Source: Sphingomonadales bacterium
Lineage (GTDB): Bacteria; Pseudomonadota; Alphaproteobacteria; Sphingomonadales; Sphingomonadaceae
Direction: 5' to 3'
DNA length: 44,187 nucleotides
Assembly: GCA_013297725.1 (NCBI GenBank)
Contig: JAAFIB010000016.1
Span: forward strand, 1 to 44,187
Of this stretch, positions 1 to 7,575 are shown in pieces. The number at the start of each line of letters is the position of its first letter. Position 1 is the stretch's first letter. The notes under the pieces were generated by a model that was given only the letters and a program-made list of their open reading frames with translations, was not told where the DNA came from and did not search any database. Both the position numbers and the translations under genes were made by a program.

Positions 1-465
1 TGGGCGGTGCAGGCATCGACGGGCCGGTTGAAACAACCCGAATTCCTGATCCACCCTGACGAAGACGAACAACGCAGCACAGCGTCGGTGCATTACGCCA
101 ATGGCGATGGCCTATCCGCGATGCTGGCGTTCAGCGCCAAGGACCGAAAGCCCGGGCCGACGTTGACTGCTTGGCTGGCCGAGGCCAATTGGGACATTGA
201 TGATCACCACACGCTGTTCGGCCGCATGGAAAATGTGCGGAACGACGAACTGTTCCCGGACGAGCTTGACCCGCTGCATGAGGTTGCGTTCCGTGTCAGC
301 AAATTTCAGGCTGGCTATGCTTACAGGCTGCCGCTGACCGATAATGTTAACCTTGCGCTCGGCGGAACTGTGTCGGCATTTGCCAAGCCATCGGCACTAG
401 ATGCAGCTTATGGCAAAAATCCGATGGGTGCTACGCTGTTCGCAAAGCTATCGCTTGGTCACTGA
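1..465 (+). CDS. outer-membrane-like protein, C-terminal part (truncated by window edge)
   Basis: The frame is open from the first base, so the gene begins outside the window; about 154 codons remain. The segment has alternating hydrophobic/polar stretches of the kind seen in beta-barrel strands, with a glycine-rich strand near residues 118-125 and an ending in LFAKLSLGH, typical of a last barrel strand. Phrases such as HTLFGRMENV and ELFP resemble uncharacterised porin-like proteins that I associate with metal-related clusters, but this is recollection, not a search result. It converges on the membrane-protein gene at 459-1205 and overlaps its 3' end by 7 bases. The barrel assignment is inference; no enzymatic motif is visible. 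Confidence 0.5.
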   Translation, partial: WAVQASTGRLKQPEFLIHPDEDEQRSTASVHYANGDGLSAMLAFSAKDRKPGPTLTAWLAEANWDIDDHHTLFGRMENVRNDELFPDELDPLHEVAFRVSKFQAGYAYRLPLTDNVNLALGGTVSAFAKPSALDAAYGKNPMGATLFAKLSLGH

Positions 466-1205
466 GCATCTTGGCGCATCAGGTGGCGATAGACCGCTGC
501 CTCCAATGCAAGGACGACAACACCAAATATGCTCGCGGTTAATGCACTGACCAATGTTTGCAACAGCGGAATGCCGTCTGGCCCCGCGACAGTTGTGCAC
601 AGGATACCGATGATCATCTCAATCACGCCCATGGCGATTAACGCGACCAGCATGATCATGAAAATCAGCAGAAAGCACTTCCAGCCAAGGCCGCGGGTTA
701 AGTCCCAACCGCGGGCGATATTGCCCCAGATGCCAATGCCTTTGTCATATTCCGCAACAACGATGGCTGGCACCGGTAGCAGCCGTCCAACAACATAAAA
801 CAGCCCGATAATGAAAGCGAATACACCAAGGCCGGTTAGTATTCCCGTCAGGATCGACACTAAGATATAGACGGGCAGCAGCTTTAGCGCGAACAGCAAA
901 GCATCACCGATCCGGGGCAATTCAGGCCGCAGCAGCACGGTGAGTACCGCTATACCGCCAAAGAACGAGACGAGGCTCAGCGGTATCATCATGTGCCAGT
1001 TGGCGCTAAAATGCTCGCCACGGGCGGCAATAATATCGCCCATAGTTTTTGCACCCTCCAAATCAGGCGGGCCAATGAAAAAGCCGGATGCCCAATTGGG
1101 GACGAGGATCAAGAGTCCGGCAATGGCGATAATCGCTTCGCGATGCCGGCGCAGCATGTCGGTGGTATCGGCCCAGACCGCGTTGTAATCCAATGTTCTG
1201 GCCAC
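459..1205 (-). CDS. polytopic inner-membrane protein, function unknown
   Basis: A 248-residue protein with several long hydrophobic segments: roughly residues 24-43, 65-87, 97-140 and 173-240. No charged catalytic motif stands out. The segment VVAEYDKGIGIWGNIARGWD lies between membrane spans and resembles the membrane domain found in glycerophosphoryl diester phosphodiesterase-associated proteins, so a small integral membrane protein of that type is possible. I chose the GTG at 1205 because an AGGGAG ribosome binding site lies 6 bases before it and the family-like hydrophobic core follows; the longer reading frame starting at 1382 would overlap lipB. It is divergent from lipB with 83 bases between the starts. 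Confidence 0.6.
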   Translation of the reverse strand: MARTLDYNAVWADTTDMLRRHREAIIAIAGLLILVPNWASGFFIGPPDLEGAKTMGDIIAARGEHFSANWHMMIPLSLVSFFGGIAVLTVLLRPELPRIGDALLFALKLLPVYILVSILTGILTGLGVFAFIIGLFYVVGRLLPVPAIVVAEYDKGIGIWGNIARGWDLTRGLGWKCFLLIFMIMLVALIAMGVIEMIIGILCTTVAGPDGIPLLQTLVSALTASIFGVVVLALEAAVYRHLMRQDAQ

Positions 1206-1288
1206 TGCCTTCTCCCTAATTCTACAACTCGTCGTAGGGACAGGATTGGGTGCTGGCAAGCATCGGCAGTTATGGCTAAAGCCCATAT

Positions 1289-1975
1289 ATGACTGATCTT
1301 GCCATGATTGACTGGGATGTTGCGGATGGGCTGATCGCCTATCCCGATGCGCTTGCCCGCATGGATATTCGGCAGAGCGCAATCCGCGATGGCGCGCGCG
1401 AACTGGTCTGGCTGCTGGAACACCCGCCGCTATATACCGGCGGCACGAGTGCCGATCCGGCGGAACTGCTAAGCCAGCAATTCCCGGTTTATGATACCGG
1501 CAGAGGCGGTCGCTACACCTATCACGGGCCGGGCCAGCGTGTCGGCTATGTTATGCTTGATCTGACAAAGCGGGGCAAAGACGTGCGCTGTTACGTTCAT
1601 GCGCTTGAGGGCTGGGTGATTGATGCGCTGGCCCAATTTGGCGTGGCTGCGCGCCGGGCAGAGGGGCGCATCGGTATCTGGTGTGATAACCGGATGGGGC
1701 AAGAGGCAAAGATTGGGGCGATCGGCGTGCGCATCCGCAAATGGGTGACGGCGCATGGCTTTGCGGTGAATGTGTCGCCTGATCTTTCGCATTTCAGCGG
1801 GATTGTGCCGTGCGGGATCGCGGAATATCCGGTCACTAGTCTGGCTGATTTGGGCATCGCCGCCAGCCTTGCCGATTTTGACGCTGCTCTGCACCGGACC
1901 GCCCCCGATTTCCTTTCCGCTCTTGCCAAATCGGGTGAGAGTTGCGACTTAGCCCTTGTAAAACAATCCGCCTGA
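1289..1975 (+). CDS. lipB: lipoyl(octanoyl) transferase LipB
   Basis: Transfers octanoyl groups from acyl carrier protein to the lipoyl domains of 2-oxoacid dehydrogenases and the glycine cleavage system, the first step of lipoate assembly in the cytoplasm. The 228-residue product has the family hallmark [12 protein letters not shown] (residues 72-83), the catalytic lysine in AKIGAIG (Lys141) and the catalytic cysteine in IVPCGI (Cys175), followed by a typical VTSLADLG tail. Length is normal for alphaproteobacterial LipB. Start: the ATG at 1289; an in-frame ATG follows five codons later (1304), and no strong ribosome binding site decides between them. A small lipoprotein gene begins 10 bases downstream, so the three + strand genes to 3566 are likely co-transcribed. 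Confidence 0.95.
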   Translation: MTDLAMIDWDVADGLIAYPDALARMDIRQSAIRDGARELVWLLEHPPLYTGGTSADPAELLSQQFPVYDTGRGGRYTYHGPGQRVGYVMLDLTKRGKDVRCYVHALEGWVIDALAQFGVAARRAEGRIGIWCDNRMGQEAKIGAIGVRIRKWVTAHGFAVNVSPDLSHFSGIVPCGIAEYPVTSLADLGIAASLADFDAALHRTAPDFLSALAKSGESCDLALVKQSA

Positions 1976-1985
1976 AAGGCTCTTT

Positions 1986-2270
1986 ATGCGTCGCGCTTTG
2001 ATCTTGTCCTTTACTCTTTTGCTGGCCGCGTGCGGCGGCGGTGATGAAAGCAAAGTCACCGAAACCCGGATGGACGATATCGACAGCCTACAAGGCACAA
2101 TCAGCGACGAGATGGTCGATACCGATGAGTTGAACGAACAACCGATGGTAGAGGCTGCACCGCCAGCAACGGCAAAGCCAAAGGCAAAGCCTGCGGATGG
2201 AGAAAAGCCTGAATCTAAGCCAGCGGCTGAACCCAAAGCTGCGGAGCCTGCCAAGGCCGATGACGAGTAA
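1986..2270 (+). CDS. small putative lipoprotein, Ala/Pro/Lys-rich
   Basis: A 94-residue protein with a type II signal: positively charged MRR, a hydrophobic run, and the lipobox LLAAC with the lipidated Cys at residue 16, followed by GGGDES, a classical spacer. The mature part is low in hydrophobics, acidic in the middle and then a Lys/Pro/Ala/Glu repeat tail that probably lacks a fixed fold. It lies 10 bases after lipB and ends 6 bases before the flavin oxidoreductase, so it is likely translated as part of the same message. I do not recognise a family. AAAGG upstream of the ATG overlaps the lipB stop codon. Confidence 0.7.
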   Translation: MRRALILSFTLLLAACGGGDESKVTETRMDDIDSLQGTISDEMVDTDELNEQPMVEAAPPATAKPKAKPADGEKPESKPAAEPKAAEPAKADDE

Positions 2271-2276
2271 AGCACC

Positions 2277-3566
2277 GTGATTGACATATTGGCAACGCCG
2301 TTAAAGCTTCCCTGCGGCGCGACCTTGCCCAACCGGCTGGCGAAAGCTGCAATGACAGAAGGTTTGGCCGATCCGTTGGGGCGGGCCACTGGTGAGCTGG
2401 ATAAGCTTTATGCGGTGTGGTCCGATGGCGGGGCAGGTATGCTGCTTTCAGGCAATATCCAGATTGATGCCGATCATCTGGAACGTCCGGGCAATGTGAT
2501 TATCGACCGCGAGCCGGATGAGGAAACCAGAAAAGCACTGGCGCATTGGGCCGCGACGGCCACCCGCAATGGCAATCATTTTTGGGCGCAGATCAGCCAT
2601 GCTGGACGGCAAACGCAAAAGCCGGTGAATGCGCATCCAAAGGCTCCTTCGGCTGTAAAGCTGGCGATACCCGGCGGGCAATTTTGTACGCCAACGCCAC
2701 TGACCGAGGATGAGATACTGAACCTTATCGGCCGGTTTGCAACCGCCGCCCGTGTTTGCAAACAGGCGGGCTTTACCGGTGTGCAAATCCACGCAGCACA
2801 TGGCTATTTGCTGTCACAGTTTCTCAGCCCGCTGGCTAATCACCGAGATGATCGCTGGGGCGGCAGTTTGGAAAACCGCGCACGGATGTTGCTGTTCGTG
2901 GTCAATTCGGTGCGCACCGTTGTGGGCCCGGACTTTCCCATTTCGGTTAAGCTGAACAGTGCCGATTTTCAGAAAGGCGGCTTTGCGTTTGAGGAAAGCC
3001 TGCAAGTTGCCAAATGGTTGCAGGATGCGGGGGTTGACCTGATCGAGATATCAGGCGGAACTTATGAACAGCCAAAGCTGCTCGGCATTGAGGGTATGGA
3101 AGCACCGGAGGAACAGAATGTTGCAGCCTCTACCTTGGCGCGCGAAGCCTATTTCGTTGATTTCGCCAAAGCGATGCGGGCAGAGATCAAAATCCCCTTA
3201 ATGGTCACAGGTGGCTTTCGTTCGCGCAGTGCTATGCGGCAGGCGCTGGAAAGCGGGACTGCCGATCTGATCGGGCTGGGGCGTCCTTTGTGTTACTTCC
3301 CCGAAGCTGCAAAGCGATTGCTGGGCGGAATGGAAATGTTGCCGCGCAAGGAAAATGATCTGGCGCTGTTTCCGCCTTCGCTGGCATGGCTGACACGGTT
3401 CAAAATGCTACGCGCTTTGGATAGTTTTGCCGGGCAATATTGGTTTTATAGCCAGCTATACGCGATTGGCGCGACTGGCCGCCCTGCAATGGAGCGCACC
3501 GTTTTCCAAGCCTTTCGCGAAGTGGAGGCACGGCATAAGCAGTGGCTAAAGGATCGCCGAGCTTAA
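2277..3566 (+). CDS. NADH:flavin oxidoreductase, Old Yellow Enzyme family
   Basis: A 429-residue FMN-binding TIM-barrel protein. The N-terminal LPNRLAKAAMTEGLA segment holds the FMN-contact region, HAGRQTQK lies near residue 109, and GVQIHAAHGYLLSQFLSP followed by DDRWGGSLENR is the OYE signature whose two histidines bind the substrate carbonyl. VTGGFRSR and DLIGLGRPL near residues 312 and 333 match the phosphate-binding end of the barrel. It exceeds a minimal OYE by about 60 residues at the C terminus, and no Fe-S cysteine cluster of the dienoyl-CoA reductase type is visible. Family members reduce activated C=C bonds using NAD(P)H; the substrate is unknown. The start is GTG, 6 bases after the lipoprotein stop, with a weak ribosome binding site. 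Confidence 0.9.
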   Translation: MIDILATPLKLPCGATLPNRLAKAAMTEGLADPLGRATGELDKLYAVWSDGGAGMLLSGNIQIDADHLERPGNVIIDREPDEETRKALAHWAATATRNGNHFWAQISHAGRQTQKPVNAHPKAPSAVKLAIPGGQFCTPTPLTEDEILNLIGRFATAARVCKQAGFTGVQIHAAHGYLLSQFLSPLANHRDDRWGGSLENRARMLLFVVNSVRTVVGPDFPISVKLNSADFQKGGFAFEESLQVAKWLQDAGVDLIEISGGTYEQPKLLGIEGMEAPEEQNVAASTLAREAYFVDFAKAMRAEIKIPLMVTGGFRSRSAMRQALESGTADLIGLGRPLCYFPEAAKRLLGGMEMLPRKENDLALFPPSLAWLTRFKMLRALDSFAGQYWFYSQLYAIGATGRPAMERTVFQAFREVEARHKQWLKDRRA

Positions 3567-3582
3567 AGGGCGATATAAATAA

Positions 3583-3673
3583 CCGTTAGTCCTGAGCTTG
3601 TCGAAGGACGTCCATCGGTCAGACACGACAGCCGCAACCTGAGGACGTGCTTCGACAGGCTCAGCACTAACGG
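3583..3673. repeat. REP-like imperfect inverted repeat
   Basis: Two 30-base arms, 3583-3612 and 3644-3673, are reverse complements with 27 of 30 positions matching; the loop is 31 bases. The arms contain the words CTGAGCTTGTCGAAG and CTTCGACAGGCTCAG, which I recognise as common in intergenic repeats of sphingomonads. It fills the gap between the convergent ends of the flavin oxidoreductase and the acyl-CoA ligase. As RNA it would fold into a long hairpin and could stabilise or end both messages, although neither arm is followed by a clean U-tract. I see no second copy in this window. Confidence 0.8.
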
Positions 3674-3700
3674 TTTTAATAACCTATATGCTGTCAGGCG

Positions 3701-5380
3701 TTAAGCGCCAACCTCGGCGCGCAGTGCTTTGCGGTCAAGTTTGCCGATCATGGTTTTTGGCAAAGCATCGCGCACAACAACCTCGGCCACCCGTTCATGC
3801 TTGCCCAATTTCGGGTTCAGCCACGCCATTAAGTCTGCGCCACTGATCGCCTCGGTTGTAGTGACATAGGCTGCTGGTCGCTCGCCCGAATAATGGTCGG
3901 CGATACCAATCACTAGCGCCTCTTTTACGGCGGGATGCTGGTAAAGAATGTCCTCGATCTGGCTGGGAAAGACTTTGAAACCGCCGACTGCGATCATGTC
4001 TTTTAGCCGGTCGACGATGTAGATAAAGCCTTCTGCATCAATCGTTGCGACATCGCCGGTGCGCAAAAATCCGTCGACAAAGACTTCGGTCGTCGCCTCT
4101 GGTTTCTGCCAATAGCCCTTCATGATCTGCGGGCCGGCGCATAGTAATTCGCCAGGTTCGCCAGCCGGGGCGGGCTTTGTCGGGTCTTCCTTATCGACCA
4201 GTTTGACGATTGTTCCCGGAACAGGCTGCCCGATGCTGCCCAAACGGTTTTCGCCTTCATAGGGGTTGCAGCTGATCACGCCGGAACTTTCCGTCAGGCC
4301 GTAACCTTCGATGACAACCGCTTTGGTAATTGCCTCGAACTTACCCTTAAGTTCGGCAGGCAACGGAGCACCTCCAGAGATACACGCACGCAATGCGGAG
4401 AAATCAGTTGCTGGCAGTTGAGCATTATCAAGCATCGCTTGATACATCGTCGGCACGCCGGGAATCGCGGTCACATGCGTGCGGTTTGCCGCTTTCAGCG
4501 CAGCGGTTGCCTCGAAACGCGGTAGCATGACGATCTCTCCGCCATTGTCGATGGTGCGGTTAAGGACCGTTGCGTTGGCAAAGACATGAAAGAACGGCAG
4601 CACGCCTAAGATGCGGTCGATTGCCGGTTCGTCTGGATTGTTCACATGGCTGTGCGGATCAATCAGGTTGATCTGCCGCGCATTGGCGGTGATGTTCTGA
4701 TGACTGAGCATCGCACCTTTTGGCGTGCCCGTCGTGCCGCCGGTATATTGCAGCAGGGCAATGTCGGTTTCAGGATCGCACGCCACAGGCGTTGGTGCGC
4801 CGTCATTGGCGATGAAATCCGCAAATCCGGTAATGCGGCTGTCAGCAGGGATGCCGGCGATATCGGCCTTTTTGAACATGCGATACGCCCAGCTTTTTAG
4901 GCGGGGCAAAGCCTCTGAAATGCTGCCAACGATCAACTGGCCCAAATCCGATTGGTCCAGCACCTTGATCGCTGTCGGTAGCAATGCAGCCGCCGAAACA
5001 GTAACCAATATGCTAGTCCCGCTGTCGGCTACCTGATGCGCGAGTTCATCGACAGTGTAGAGCGGCGAGAAATTGACCACTGTCGCGCCCGCCAACATCG
5101 CGCCATAATAGGCAACGATATACTGCGGAACATTAGGCAAAAACAGACCAACATGATCGCCTTTGCCGATGCCGCGCTGTTGTAGCCCTTTGGCAAATTT
5201 GCGCACGCTGTCGGCCATATCAGCATAGCTATATTTCCGGCCCATAAAGTCGGCCAGCGGAGCCGAAGTCATTCGAGCAGCAGACCCGAAAAACATGTCA
5301 TGCACCGAAAGCGGCGCAAAATTCTGGCTCCACGATGAAGGGTGCAGATAGTTTGATGTCCAAGGTGTAGCAGTGGTCAT
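3701..5380 (-). CDS. long-chain acyl-CoA synthetase (AMP-forming, FadD-type)
   Basis: A 559-residue adenylate-forming enzyme that activates a carboxylic acid to acyl-AMP and then acyl-CoA. The P-loop YTGGTTGTPKG is at residues 212-222, VIEGYGLTESS gives the A5 motif, GFLRTGDVATID the ATP-binding aspartate, and DRLKDMIAVGGFKVFP the hinge and A8 region. The adenylation lysine is Lys547 in TMIGKLDRK near the C terminus. Length and motifs match the FadD-like long-chain group rather than acetyl-CoA synthetase; exact chain preference is not readable. It follows the MBL-fold gene by 9 bases, so the pair is probably one operon. Start ATG is preceded by GGGAGCAAT, a plausible ribosome binding site. 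Confidence 0.92.
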   Translation of the reverse strand: MTTATPWTSNYLHPSSWSQNFAPLSVHDMFFGSAARMTSAPLADFMGRKYSYADMADSVRKFAKGLQQRGIGKGDHVGLFLPNVPQYIVAYYGAMLAGATVVNFSPLYTVDELAHQVADSGTSILVTVSAAALLPTAIKVLDQSDLGQLIVGSISEALPRLKSWAYRMFKKADIAGIPADSRITGFADFIANDGAPTPVACDPETDIALLQYTGGTTGTPKGAMLSHQNITANARQINLIDPHSHVNNPDEPAIDRILGVLPFFHVFANATVLNRTIDNGGEIVMLPRFEATAALKAANRTHVTAIPGVPTMYQAMLDNAQLPATDFSALRACISGGAPLPAELKGKFEAITKAVVIEGYGLTESSGVISCNPYEGENRLGSIGQPVPGTIVKLVDKEDPTKPAPAGEPGELLCAGPQIMKGYWQKPEATTEVFVDGFLRTGDVATIDAEGFIYIVDRLKDMIAVGGFKVFPSQIEDILYQHPAVKEALVIGIADHYSGERPAAYVTTTEAISGADLMAWLNPKLGKHERVAEVVVRDALPKTMIGKLDRKALRAEVGA

Positions 5381-5389
5381 ATTGCTCCC

Positions 5390-6499
5390 TTAATCTGCGG
5401 TAAACCAGCCAACGCCGTCTATTTCTTCAACCGTTGCTCTACCCGTTCTCTCTAGATGGCGCAAATGGGCCATGGCCTCGCCGACCGCAAGCCCAAACAC
5501 CGTTTCATCAATCGGCCGGTCAAACAGCAATGCGAAACAATCGACCGCGCGGTGGGGCTTTTCGCGCAGAGCTGCTTCCAAACGATCCAGCCTTTCCAGA
5601 TGCCCCGATGCCAAAATATCCAGCCGGGTATGAACCCCGCGAAAGGGCGAGCCATGCGCGGGCAGCACCAGCATATCGGGCGGCAGCAAAGCGCGGAACT
5701 TTGCAATCGACGCCAGCCATTCGCCCAGCGGGTCTGCATCAGGTTCGCTATCCATAATCGACACGTTACTGGTGATGCGCGGCAGAATCTGGTCGCCTGC
5801 GATAATCACGCCATTGTGGTGATCGACCATACAGGCGTGTTCAGGAGTATGCCCGCCGCCAGTGACAATCTGCCATACGCGGCCACCGACACGGACATGC
5901 TGGCCATCATCCAGGCGGTGGTGGCCGGTTGGCATTTGCGACACTGCACGCGCAAAATTGCCAAAGCCGCGCACGCGCATATCCTCAATCTGGGCCTCGC
6001 TATAGCCGGAAAAGCGCCTGCGGATCAGGACGTCATTTGGCACCTCGTCGCGCTGGTCAGCAACCAGCATCCGCGCCATCAGCCATTCGGTGCGGTTCAT
6101 CCAGATGGATACTTTGCCCCGGTTCGCCAGCCATCCTGCACAACCCACATGATCAGGGTGGAAATGCGTTACAAATATCCGCGTCATCCGCCGGTCGGAT
6201 AGCGTGCCTTCCAACAGCTTTTTCCATTCCGCAATCACATCGGGCATGAACAATCCGGTGTCGGCAATCGCATAGCCTTCGCCCTGCTCGTCGCGATCAC
6301 TCAGCAACCAGATGTTGATGTGGTTCAGATTTCCGGGAACCGGCATCCGCGTCCAGCCCATATCGGGGGCTAGCGGATAAACCTCGCCATATTGCGGAAC
6401 ATGGTCGCCAAGGGGATAGGTCAGCCCTTTCATCTCCAGCGGTTCAAAACCGTGGTCAGACAAAGTCATATCGTAAGCGGTGAGGGGTTCGGTTGCCAT
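5390..6499 (-). CDS. MBL-fold metallo-hydrolase
   Basis: A 369-residue metallo-beta-lactamase-fold protein. The dinuclear metal motif THFHPDH is at residues 111-117, a later histidine lies in GGGHTPEHACMV, the bridging aspartate is in IIAGDQILP and another histidine is in LPAHGSPF; all expected ligands are present. The C-terminal third is a helical extension like that in LACTB2-type hydrolases that act on thioesters or RNA, so a CoA- or acyl-thioester substrate would fit its position 9 bases upstream of the acyl-CoA ligase. That link is inference from context. The start at 6499 follows the sequence GATGCACC, with no strong ribosome binding site. Confidence 0.88.
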   Translation of the reverse strand: MATEPLTAYDMTLSDHGFEPLEMKGLTYPLGDHVPQYGEVYPLAPDMGWTRMPVPGNLNHINIWLLSDRDEQGEGYAIADTGLFMPDVIAEWKKLLEGTLSDRRMTRIFVTHFHPDHVGCAGWLANRGKVSIWMNRTEWLMARMLVADQRDEVPNDVLIRRRFSGYSEAQIEDMRVRGFGNFARAVSQMPTGHHRLDDGQHVRVGGRVWQIVTGGGHTPEHACMVDHHNGVIIAGDQILPRITSNVSIMDSEPDADPLGEWLASIAKFRALLPPDMLVLPAHGSPFRGVHTRLDILASGHLERLDRLEAALREKPHRAVDCFALLFDRPIDETVFGLAVGEAMAHLRHLERTGRATVEEIDGVGWFTAD

Positions 6500-6562
6500 G
6501 GTGCATCTGACCTGCCCGATGCGATAGGCGCACGCAATGGTGACGTTAGGGAAGGTGCAAAG

Positions 6563-6600
6563 AAAAAAGGCCGCCGGTTTTTACACCAGCGGCCCTTTTT
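6563..6600 (-). terminator. rho-independent terminator of trcR
   Basis: Read on the - strand, a GC-rich stem (arms 6569-6577 and 6586-6594, GGCCGCTGG with CCGGCGGCC, one mismatch) is followed by six T residues. It lies 17 bases beyond the trcR stop codon. A T-run also follows on the + strand, so it could work in both directions, but the only gene ending here is on the - strand. Confidence 0.85.
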
Positions 6601-6616
6601 CTAAATTCATAGCTGC

Positions 6617-7330
6617 TTATGCGTCAGGCTGTTTCTTAAACAGTGTCTCTGCGGTCAATGCGACGGCGGGCGTCTCGGTCTCGCCGGTCAGCACTTCTTC
6701 GGCAAGCCGCTTGTTCTCATCACGCTCTGCACGCAATTGCTCAATCAACGCTTCGCGATCACCGGCAAAGCGGGTGTCATCGGCGACGGTGTCAACAAGG
6801 CCTGCCTTTTTGGCGATGCGCGCGACAATCGCGTCAAGCTCGCGCTGTGAACATAGGCCAAGCGTAACCGGATCTTTCGCCTGAATTTCAGCGATGTTCC
6901 AATGGCTACGATCACGGATTGCAGCGATGGTATTGCGGGTGGTGCCGATCAGTTTGCAAATCGCGCCGTCAGAAATTTCTGTATGATTACGCAGCAACCA
7001 AGCAATGCCATCGGGCTTGTCCGAACGTTTCGATACCGGCGTATAACGCGGGCCTTTTGTGCGGCGAACCTGATCCGGGCCTTTGCTGATTTTCAGATCG
7101 TAATCAGGATCGGCCTGACCCTTTTCGATCTCCTCCATCGCCAGCTCGCCTGCACGAACGGGATCGCGGCCGGTGTATTTCGTACCGGTCATGTCGTCGG
7201 CCATTGCCTGCACTTCAAGAATATGAAGTCCGCAAAACTCGGCGATCTGCGTAAAGCTAAGCGCGGTGTTATCAACCAACCAAGCAGCCGTTGCATGCGG
7301 CATCAGGGGGACAAGTCCGTTCTGGGCCAT
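6617..7330 (-). CDS. trcR: DUF1013 protein, cell-cycle transcriptional regulator TrcR
   Basis: A 237-residue protein matching the DUF1013 family, conserved across Alphaproteobacteria and named TrcR in recent annotation. The N-terminal LMPHATAAWLVDNTALSFTQIAEFCGLH (residues 9 to about 36) and the central DGIAWLLRNHTEISDGAICKLIGTTRNT region each look like helix-turn-helix units, the second with the phrase LIGTTRNTIAAIRDRSHW. A charged C-terminal segment (LRAERDENKRLAEEV) could form a short coiled coil. The family is reported to associate with transcription and cell-cycle control; I infer the same here. The start is fixed by GGAG 8 bases before the ATG and by the conserved N terminus. The leader contains two hairpins, one terminator-like, only about 10 bases before the ribosome binding site. 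Confidence 0.85.
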   Translation of the reverse strand: MAQNGLVPLMPHATAAWLVDNTALSFTQIAEFCGLHILEVQAMADDMTGTKYTGRDPVRAGELAMEEIEKGQADPDYDLKISKGPDQVRRTKGPRYTPVSKRSDKPDGIAWLLRNHTEISDGAICKLIGTTRNTIAAIRDRSHWNIAEIQAKDPVTLGLCSQRELDAIVARIAKKAGLVDTVADDTRFAGDREALIEQLRAERDENKRLAEEVLTGETETPAVALTAETLFKKQPDA

Positions 7331-7342
7331 GAGAAATTCTCC

Positions 7343-7374
7343 AAATAAAAGGGCCGCCCCTTACCGGAGCGGCC
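7343..7374 (-). promoter_or_regulatory. terminator-like hairpin in the trcR leader
   Basis: On the - strand GGCCGCTCC (7374-7366) pairs with GGGGCGGCC (7360-7352) over nine base pairs with a GGTAA loop, followed by CTTTTATTT. On the + strand the same arms contain a C-A mismatch, while on the - strand it becomes an allowed G-U pair, so the structure is better as a - strand RNA. Its U-rich end stops just before the trcR ribosome binding site. It may act as an attenuator, or it may end an unseen upstream transcript. Confidence 0.6.
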
Positions 7375-7384
7375 TGATGTTGCA

Positions 7385-7406
7385 GACGGCTTAGGACAAA
7401 GCCGTC
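7385..7406 (-). promoter_or_regulatory. second hairpin in the trcR leader
   Basis: A perfect 8-bp stem, GACGGCTT with AAGCCGTC, and a 6-base loop. It lies 10 bases upstream (in the - direction) of the terminator-like hairpin. The two in tandem suggest a structured leader or the 3' end of a small RNA. No U-tract follows this one. The rest of the trcR-to-receptor gap (7407-7575) holds no other structure that I can support. Confidence 0.5.
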
Positions 7407-7575
7407 CCTACGGCAAGCGCCAATTCGGCAGAAATTGACGCAATGATTGCAGAAAGGCTTGACTGATTTAATTGCGCACTTAACATTCGAGGTTCAACAA
7501 AGGTTTGAGGAGACCGCTTAGTTTGAATATCCAATACCATCATATTCAATGAGCTATAAATGGAGGGAGAGGACC

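Noticed and set aside
1206-1382. Upstream extension of the membrane protein gene
   Set aside because: It overlaps the divergent lipB start and reads as Arg/Pro/Ser-rich non-conserved sequence before a good GTG with a ribosome binding site.
5456-6202. 248-residue open frame opposite the MBL-fold gene
   Set aside because: It is a shadow of a gene with intact metal-binding motifs, and it has a composition unlike real proteins.
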